A stretch of DNA of 64,000 nucleotides from Acanthosepion esculentum (Eukaryota > Mollusca > Cephalopoda > Sepiida > Sepiidae): contig OZ038498.1 of NCBI GenBank assembly GCA_964036315.1, positions 9,843,861 through 9,907,860 on the forward strand, given 5' to 3'. The notes beneath the pieces are model-generated. The model ran no database searches, was not told where the DNA came from, and saw nothing but the letters and a program-made list of their open reading frames with translations. Made by a program: the position numbers and the translations under genes. This document shows positions 56,590 through 64,000 of the stretch, piece after piece (the first letter of the stretch is position 1; the number at the start of each line of letters is the position of its first letter).

Positions 56590-57595
56590 CATGTAAACAG
56601 AACAAAAATTAATATTTTAAATTTTCTCCAAACAATTTTGCATTCTGGATGTTCTTAGTGTGACATGAATGTTTTAGTTCTCTAGAGTTATATTAATTGC
56701 CATTTCATATGTTGAAAATATCCATTTGATAAGACAACTCTAGGCCACAATTATATGATAAACCAATGAATATCCAACCAGAAAATATAGTTAAATATTC
56801 AAAGAATATATATTCAGAAGTAATTGCTATATAATAATTTTATTTGATTTATCTAAGGTATGTGTTTATGAAATAACAATGCAGTTTTATCTCCACAAAT
56901 GACACAGAAAATAAATCTGCTACTTGCATTAAAAGTGGATGGAAATATGAATATTTAGGTAGACATTAGTTTCATTCAAAAAAAAAAATCAGCCTTAATG
57001 AAATTCTGCATTACTTTTAGATTTTATTTTTCCATTTACATAAAAACTAAACAAATTTTCCATACAACTCTCTATAAATTGTAAATTCTATACAATGTTT
57101 ATTATTATATTCTAAAATAAAAAGACCTTTTATTTTTAAGTAATTATATATTTATTTAAAAAAGATATGGATTTTAGTCATTTAATATGCTGAAATTGCA
57201 CAACTCTTGCTATTACTTATGTAAGTTCACGGCATTACCGTGATAATACTTTAGGCCAAGTTTTGTCAATGTGGACGATATGCTCTCCTTGGGGGCTGGC
57301 ATATGAGATATTTTCAGGGACCACAGGGTCAAGTTTGAAAAATGAGGTGCTCTGAGCAGGCAGAGAAAATTACCCACTACTCTGGAAAAATGTGAAGTTG
57401 CTCTTACTTGCTTTTCACACATCTTACTTCATTGAGTTTGGTTTCAGTCGGATGATGCATCTGCTGTCAAAGATTCAAAATCACCTTGATGAAGAAAAAA
57501 AGAGATGATTTATGTTGCGCTCTGATGGCTTTCAAGACAAACATTGACACTTTTGCAGCCCCACACCAGTCAGGGGGATCTCATTGAAACAATAC
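56590..57595. other. Intergenic DNA left of the palindrome
   Basis: The region 57210-57595 is GC-richer with frames in both directions, but nothing recognised. Confidence 0.35.
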
Positions 57596-57824
57596 AAGAT
57601 AGATCCTTCTTGTGGTGATTAATCCATCGTAAATGAGGAAAAACTTGTTAATTCAAAAACCAGTAATAGGAAAATGGTTATTAAAATAAAAATACCATCA
57701 AAATCAAACCATTTTAGCAACAATACTTTCTAAATGATCTTTGGCTGGTTAAACAAAAGTGTTGAGATAAAATTTTGATTAAAATTCATCAATCAACAAA
57801 GGTTTAAAGGAATAATTCTTGAGT

Positions 57825-58055
57825 ATCTGTCTATATTTTTGAGATGAGGTATTATGTACACTATTTACATTATTCAGACTAATTATTCAGTTAAGGCAGT
57901 GGAGAACTTTGAGGGGAATTAACAGAAGATAACTGACATCCATTAGACATGGCACGTGGAACTAGAACTAGTCTAACCCAGTGAGCAAAATAAAGGGTTC
58001 AGTTCAACATTCCAACCACCTGAAGGAGGCTGGAGCATACAACAGCTGAAACGTG
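57825..58055 (+). repeat. Rearranged SINE: inverted tail followed by plus body
   Basis: 57825-57882 is the SINE tail in minus orientation (ATCTGTCTATATTTTTGAGA...). 57891-58055 is the plus body, from GGCAGTGGAGAAC through ACATGGCACGTGGAACTAG to CACCTGAAGGAGGCTGGAGC and GCTGAAACGTG. The same tail-to-body inverted arrangement is seen at 16597-17563. Confidence 0.8.
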
Positions 58056-58338
58056 ATAATTGTACAGTATGAAATGAAATTGAAAGTGAAGTTAGCATAA
58101 CAATATGCTTTCAAACATATTACTATGATTATTCAATGCTATATTCTGTATTGACATTGTAAGAGAACTCATGGGTGAATACATTTCAATTATCCAAGAG
58201 AAGTCATATTGTTGTCAAATAATAATGATTTTGATTATTATCCATCAACATGACATATGATTGACAGGAGAAAGTTAAAAGGAATTAATTGCAGGTGAAA
58301 AATGGTTGCAACATCCATGAAAAATTAAAAATTTGTGA

Positions 58339-60214
58339 GCATAAGTGCAGAGAAGATAAGATGGATTGAATGAGGGTAAAAATACGAGGGGGTTGTGACA
58401 AAACTTCACAATATTATTTAAGTAATTATATAGATTACTTAAAAAAATTCAGAATTTCAATGATGACAGATTTAGTAAAAAAAAAGTGATGAAAATATTT
58501 TAACATATAACAAAAGACATGAAAATAAATAATTACTTAATCACTTATCACTTCTCTTCAATTTATTTCATCATGCTCCTAATACATGTTTGTGTAGACA
58601 CTTCTTTAATTGATAGATTTCATTAGAGATTAGAGATTTTTTACACAGGCAACTTCTAATGGCAGATTTAGTTTGTATTTTCAAATCAAACATTTCTTTT
58701 AGGTTCATATTGGTTTGTAATTAGCCTAATTTCATAATGGCTTCAAAGGGTCAAAGACACAGACATTCCATTTAACGATTTTTTCACAAAATGTGTAAAA
58801 GTGCATATATACAACAGCCTAAAAATGGGGCACAACTCCGTAACACTTGAATATGACCAATATCATTAATTCTAAAAATGATATCATTTATAACATATTG
58901 TTATCATTCGCTTTGATAAAAATTATATTATTCTTCAAATATACAAAGCATTAAGCAGGAAGCTACCCAGACTTAACAAATATCAGTAATTCTACATGTG
59001 TTACTGTTTATAAAACAATATTACCATTTGCTTTGGTAAAAATTACATTATTCTACATATATACATAGTGAGCAAGTAGGTTTCATTTATGTGAACATGA
59101 TACACGTATCATATGTAATTTACCATGCAAACTTTTTAGAAAAGTACTTATTGTAATACAAAAATGTTTCCTAGGAAACTTGTTTCTTATCAATAAATTA
59201 TGATCGATGTAATAAACAAGCAGATATTTTTATATCTCTTATTCTGTTCTAATTAGAAATATTTGAATGATTATTATGTGAAACGATGTTCATTGCACAC
59301 ATGACCAGTTCAACTATTAATAATAGTTTTAAAAGTGAAAGTGTTTTCCGACTTTCACTTTGTGTATTTATGAGGATGTAAGAGAGAGAATGCTGGGTAA
59401 AAATGACAACATTGAAATGAAATTTTGTCAAAAGTAAAGAAAAATATTTTTATATTTCAATCTTTGGTTTAGATTTCACAAGAATTGTATAAAATATGTT
59501 TGTCAGAATTTAGATGATTTGCTTAGAGAAATGAATGACTAGCTGACTATAATCATCTTATGGTTTATATTTACTAAAAATGCTACTTGTGACGGCCACT
59601 TGTTGGTGGGCACATGGGTTGAGTGTCAGGAAAAGAGAACAGATGAAGTTGTGGCTAGCGGTTTCAATCTGTAATCTTGCCCGACTTGTGATAATCAACA
59701 CAGGTTAAGTGAAGGATCTGTGTTTGGTTCTCATTCAACATTCACGCAGTATTCATGAAACAAAAAGAGAGGAAAACTCTTCTTTTGTTTTTCAATTGAT
59801 TTAATTTAGAAAACTAACTTTTTATCTTTAATAAATCTTCCTTGTATTTATTTTTTTCACATATTTATTTCCAATTATTTTTTTACTGAAAATTTCAGAA
59901 GAAATGCATTTAGAAAAATTGAACATTTTAGAGACTGGCAATGTTTTCAATGCTAAGAATATATTAATATTTGCAGTGAAAACAAATAATAGGAAAGTGA
60001 GAAAGAAGATGAAAAGTATTGACCATCTTCAGATGATAAGATTTGCTTCTTTGTAACATTAATTCATTGAAAAAACAGCATAGCAGGATGAAAAAAGCGT
60101 CCAAACTTAATAAAACCAAAGTATTATTGTGAAAAAGTTTATATTATTATTAAGTGGAAAGACCAATGAATTTTTTAATTGTTTTTAAAAAAATTTTTTA
60201 ATCCTTTCTAGCAC
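58339..60214. repeat. Main left arm of the palindrome
   Basis: 1,876 bp pairing with 60485-62486. It contains no recognised gene. Its inner end runs into dispersed repeat R. Confidence 0.9.
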
Positions 60215-60650
60215 TTAGAAATTTTGGTTAAAATCTTGTCATTAATTAAGTCAGTGTTCACGTAATATTTAGAATTATTTTTTTCTTACCATGTTTTTCA
60301 GTTAAAAACACATTCATTTGGAAATTCTTGCAAAATCAAATGATTTTTCGTGAAACTCTCAGAACTTATTGAAATGAAAAAAATTAATTTAGAAATCTTC
60401 TCTTTGTAGAAAGTCATGGTAAAATTATTTTTTTATATCTGTCCCCACCCCCCAATCTACTAAATTTTATGAAAACTTGACTATGTGCTAGAAAGGATTA
60501 AAAAATTTTTTAAAAACAATTAAAAAATTCTTTGGTCTTTCCACTTAATAATAATATAAACATTTTCACAATAATACTTTGGCTTTATTAAGTTTGGACG
60601 CTTTTTTCATCCTGCTATGCTGTTTTTTCAATGAATTAATGCTACAAAGA
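60065..60650. repeat. Dispersed repeat R, copy 4, at the palindrome centre
   Basis: Starting in the left arm (AAACAGCATAGCAGGATGAA), the repeat runs through the 270-bp spacer (GGAAATTCTTGCAAAATCAA, CCCCACCCCCC, AAATTTTATGAAAAC) and then its first part returns inverted in the right arm (GTGCTAGAAAGGATT...). The turning point is therefore inside the repeat. Confidence 0.75.
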
Positions 60651-62486
60651 AGCAAATCTTATCATCTGAAGATGGTCAATACTTTTCATCTTCTTTCTCA
60701 CTTTCCTATTATTTGTTTTCACTGCAAATATTAATATATTCTTAGCATTGAAAACATTGCCAGTCTCTAAAATGTTCAATTTTTCTAAATGCATTTCTTC
60801 TGAAATTTTCAGTAAAAAAATAATTGGAAATAAATATGTGAAAAAAATAAATACAAGGAAGATTTATTAAAGATAAAAAGTTAGTTTTCTAAATTAAATC
60901 AATTGAAAAACAAAAGAAGAGTTTTCCTCTCTTTTTGTTTCATGAATACTGCGTGAATGTTGAATGAGAACCAAACACAGATCCTTCACTTAACCTGTGT
61001 TGATTATCACAAGTCGGGCAAGATTACAGATTGAAACCGCTAGCCACAACTTCATCTGTTCTCTTTTCCTGACACTCAACCCATGTGCCCACCAACAAGT
61101 GGCCGTCACAAGTAGCATTTTTAGTAAATATAAACCATAAGATGATTATAGTCAGCTAGTCATTCATTTCTCTAAGCAAATCATCTAAATTCTGACAAAC
61201 ATTTTTTATACAATTCTTGTGAAATCTAAACCAAAGATTGAAATATAAAAATATTTTTCTTTACTTTTGACAAAATTTCAATGTTGTCATTTTTACCCAG
61301 CATTCTCTCTCTTACATCCTCATAATTACACAAAATGAAAGTCGGAAAACACTTTCACTTTTAAAACTATTATACACTTAATAGTCACTATTATTAATAG
61401 TTGAACTGGTTATGTGTGCAATGAACATCGTTTCACATAATAATCATTCAAATTTTTCTAATTGCAAAAGAATAAGAGATATAAAAATATTTGCAACCTG
61501 CTTGTTTATTACATCAATCATAATTTATTGATAAGACTCAGGTTTCCTAGGAAACATTTTTGTATTACAATAAGTACTTTTCTAAAAAGTTTGCATGGTA
61601 AATTACATATGATACGTGTATCATGTTCACATAAATGAAACCTACTTGCTCACTATGTATATATGTAGAATAATGTAATTTTTACCAAAGCAAATGGTAA
61701 TATTGTGTTATAAACAGTAACACATGTAGAATTACTGATATTTGTTAAGTCTGGGTAGCTTCCTGCTTAATGCTTTGTATATTTGAAGAATAATGTAATT
61801 TTTATCAAAGCGAATGATAACAGTATGTTATAAATGATATCATTTTTAGAATTAATGATATTGGTCATATTCAAGTGTTACGGAGTTGTGCCCCATTTTT
61901 AGGCTGTTGTATATATGCACTTTTACACATTTTGTGAAAAAATCGTTAAATGGAATGTCTGTGTCTTTGACCCTTTGAAGCCATTATGAAATTAGGCTAA
62001 TTACAAACCAATATGAACCTGAAACATATGTTTGATTTGAAAATACAAACTAAATCTGCCATTAGAAGTTGCCTGTGTAAAAAATCTCTAATCTCTAATG
62101 AAATCTATCAATTAAAGAAGTGTCTACAAAAACATGTATTAGGAGCATGATGAAATAAATTGAAGAGAAGTGATAAGTGAGAAGAAAAATCAGTGTGTCT
62201 CTTCAATAGAAGATAAAATCATTGAGAAATCTTTGTATATGTTAAAGTGCAACTAACAAAACATATTCCATTTCTTATTCGAATCACATAAACTATTTAT
62301 TTCCATGTCTTTTGTTATATGTTAAAATATTTTCATCACTTTTTTTTTACTAAATCTGTGATCATTGAAATTCTGAATTTTTTTAAGTAATCTATATAAT
62401 TACTTAAATAATATTGTGAAGTTTTGTCACAATCCCCTCATATTTTTACCCTCATTCAATTCATGTTACCTTCTCTGCTCTTATAC
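60485..62486. repeat. Main right arm of the palindrome
   Basis: 2,002 bp, inverse of 58339-60214 apart from point differences and a 116-bp extra segment at 62180-62295. Confidence 0.9.
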
Positions 62487-63065
62487 TTATCTCAGCCGCT
62501 CACTAAAGCGGAAGAGAACAGGGCATTTTTCAACTTTGACCTTTCCATCATGATCCATACACGCTTGTAATTTCGCTGAGAGATGAACTAATTACCTTTT
62601 TAAGTTTGCTGTTATTACGAACCTAGTTCTAATACACCTCCACGCGTTTTACACTGTAAGTTTTGCATACAAAATCTCTACTCATTTTTTAGAGAGATTT
62701 TTGACATTTTAGTAATGCCATGTCTTGAGGCACTCAGAACTTAACACAGCGACTCATCAGCAAATTCGTGGTCGGTACTGACCGGTCGGCTCTGACTCGG
62801 TCGGTGCACAGTCTCCTGGCATTGAGGCCAGGAGGCCACCCCCGGGCTGTGTATTACGTTACACTCCCATTTTTTTGTCTGCCAACTGGACGCGAGTTGG
62901 AACACACTCTCTCTCTCTCCCTCTCTATCTCTCTATACTTCTGACTCTCGGAATGCCGCTCCTACTGGCTGCCCGCACGTCGTCCGCAACCTTTCCCTGT
63001 ACACATTATTGTTAGTAATTATTACGGGAGGTTTCGATTGGACTCGACCCGCAATGCCAGCAACG

Positions 63066-63128
63066 ACCAGCAGCGATCACCGGCTGACCAGCAGCGATCA
63101 CCCGCCAACCAGCAGCAATAACCAGACC
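63066..63128 (+). repeat. 21-bp tandem repeat, three copies
   Basis: (G/A)ACCAGCAGC(G/A)AT(C/A)A, followed by CC(G/C)GC-type variants, occurs three times at 21-bp spacing inside the LTR-like element. Confidence 0.75.
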
Positions 63129-63253
63129 TGCCAACCAACAGCGCTAACCAAACCAGACGACCAGCATAGCCCACCTGCGACAACAAACCAAACTTTCCCG
63201 TACACTATTGTTAGTAATTATTTACGGAAGGTTTTTTGACACTCACTTCGACT

Positions 63254-63460
63254 CCAACCGTCGACACGACCGGAGCATCCGCAATCATCAACCTCCAACC
63301 GTCGACACGACTGGAGCAACCGCAATCATCACCCACCAACCGTCGACACAACCGGAGCAACCGCAATCATCACCCACCAACCATCGACATGACCGGAGCA
63401 GCAACACTTCCACAACCTCCAACCGTCGACACGACCGGAGCAGCCACACATCAACCCTCA
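63254..63460 (+). repeat. 41-bp minisatellite, five copies
   Basis: CCAACCGTCGACACGACCGG recurs at 63254, 63295, 63336, 63377 and 63419. Since 41 is not a multiple of three, each copy lies in a new frame. This explains the overlapping Pro/Thr-rich open frames at 63208-63646, which I do not regard as genes. Confidence 0.92.
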
Positions 63461-64000
63461 ACCGGAGGCGTCCGCATCAGCAACGTTGAACCAATGACTC
63501 AACTGGAACGTAAGCACCTCAACGTCCAACCATCGGCATTACCAATATATATATACTATTCTCCTTCATGTAATAAACCCAGCATAAATCATACACATCT
63601 TCATTCTGTTGTCCATATTGTTACGCTTAGTCGGATCACAAAGTAAAAATGTGGCGGGCTCCTTGTGACATCGTTCATTTACGACACGGGGGCTCTTGGG
63701 TCATCACGCCCCCCCTCCAGGGTGTCCACTACATAGTCACAAATTTTAAAACATTGTTGATTAATGACTTTTAATCAAAATTTTATCTCAACAATTTTGT
63801 TTAACCAGCCAAAGATCATTTGGAAAGTATCATTGCTAAAATGGTTTGATTTTGATTGTATTTTTGATTCAATAACCATTTACCTGTTACTGGTTTTTGA
63901 AATAACAAGTTTTTCCTCATTTACAATGGATTAATCACCACAAGAAAGATGAAAAACAAAAAAAGAATGGGTTGTCTAAAGTAATTATCTCAACCTTATT

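Larger units (their letters stand above)
62487..63734 (+). mobile_element. LTR-like insertion in the right arm, family related to 46.7 kb
   Basis: This block is absent from the left arm, so it inserted after the inversion. It is GC-rich, with a perfect hairpin CTCCTGGC-ATTGAG-GCCAGGAG (62813-62834), a CT-rich tract (62909-62937), repeats at 63066 and 63254, a TATA-like TATATATA (about 63545), AATAAA (63571) and a downstream GTGGCGGGCTCCTTGTGACA. It ends CCAGGGTGTCCACTACA (to about 63731). No pol genes occur, so a solo LTR or non-autonomous element is likely. The left boundary is approximate. Confidence 0.6.
57597..63951. repeat. 6.35-kb interrupted palindrome
   Basis: Three nested matched pairs can be followed. 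The outer pair is 57597-57810 with 63735-63951 (for example TTCTTGTGGTGATTAATCCA against its inverse). The main left arm 58339-60214 pairs with 60485-62486 along its whole length with scattered mismatches. The spacer is 60215-60484. Non-matching segments are a SINE-derived piece in the left arm (57811-58338), a 116-bp insertion in the right arm (62180-62295) and an LTR-like block in the right arm (62487-63734). Confidence 0.93.

Noticed and set aside
63009..63646. Thr/Pro-rich open frames
   Set aside because: They are produced by 21-bp and 41-bp repeats read in successive frames inside an LTR-like element.
1..64000. CRISPR arrays, bacterial operons, rRNA genes or intact tRNA genes
   Set aside because: The sequence is clearly eukaryotic; the regularly spaced repeats are minisatellites, and the tRNA-like pieces are decayed SINE heads without a full cloverleaf.

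Overview
This is an AT-rich animal genomic window, mostly non-coding and full of decayed mobile elements. It looks like a mollusc, most likely a cephalopod. That is inference from three things: a rho-type glutathione S-transferase (a class known from molluscs and fish), very long repeat-filled introns, and many tRNA-derived SINEs and decayed mariners. No species can be named from the sequence alone.

Two host genes are visible. Positions 1-27,560 on the minus strand appear to hold the 5' part of a multi-exon gene that I tentatively call ECT2, a Rho guanine-nucleotide exchange factor for cytokinesis. Two adjoining exons near the left edge (684-788 and 1-74) join in phase and resemble the start of the ECT2 N-terminal BRCT-type region. 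A candidate first exon with ATG and splice donor lies at 27459-27489 and a candidate internal exon at 18081-18161. The introns hold a LINE fragment, three decayed mariners, SINEs, MITEs and anonymous repeats. The second gene, at 49909-50622 on the plus strand, is a complete intronless rho-class GST with a TATA box and a CRE upstream.

The rest is repeat-dominated. 28-33 kb: a GC patch, a pogo-like MITE with multiplied terminal motifs, an array of hairpin motifs, a frameshifted BEL/Pao gag and a 338-bp tandem duplication. 34-46 kb: an LTR family in several copies, two of them head to head, one with a long CT tract against its TATA box; a Ty3/gypsy integrase split by about 1.1 kb of other DNA and followed by a SINE with perfect 11-bp target-site duplications; and a 383-bp tandem array. 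53-57 kb: an hAT MITE and an internally deleted piggyBac element. 57.6-63.95 kb: a 6.35-kb interrupted palindrome whose arms carry different later insertions, including an LTR-like element with a 41-bp minisatellite.

The observations most worth following are the giant palindrome with its centre inside a dispersed repeat, the SINE family with a conserved hairpin core, an internal reading frame and an in-frame 96-bp tail amplification, and the composite insertion bounded by two outward-facing SINE tails and a 13-bp direct repeat.
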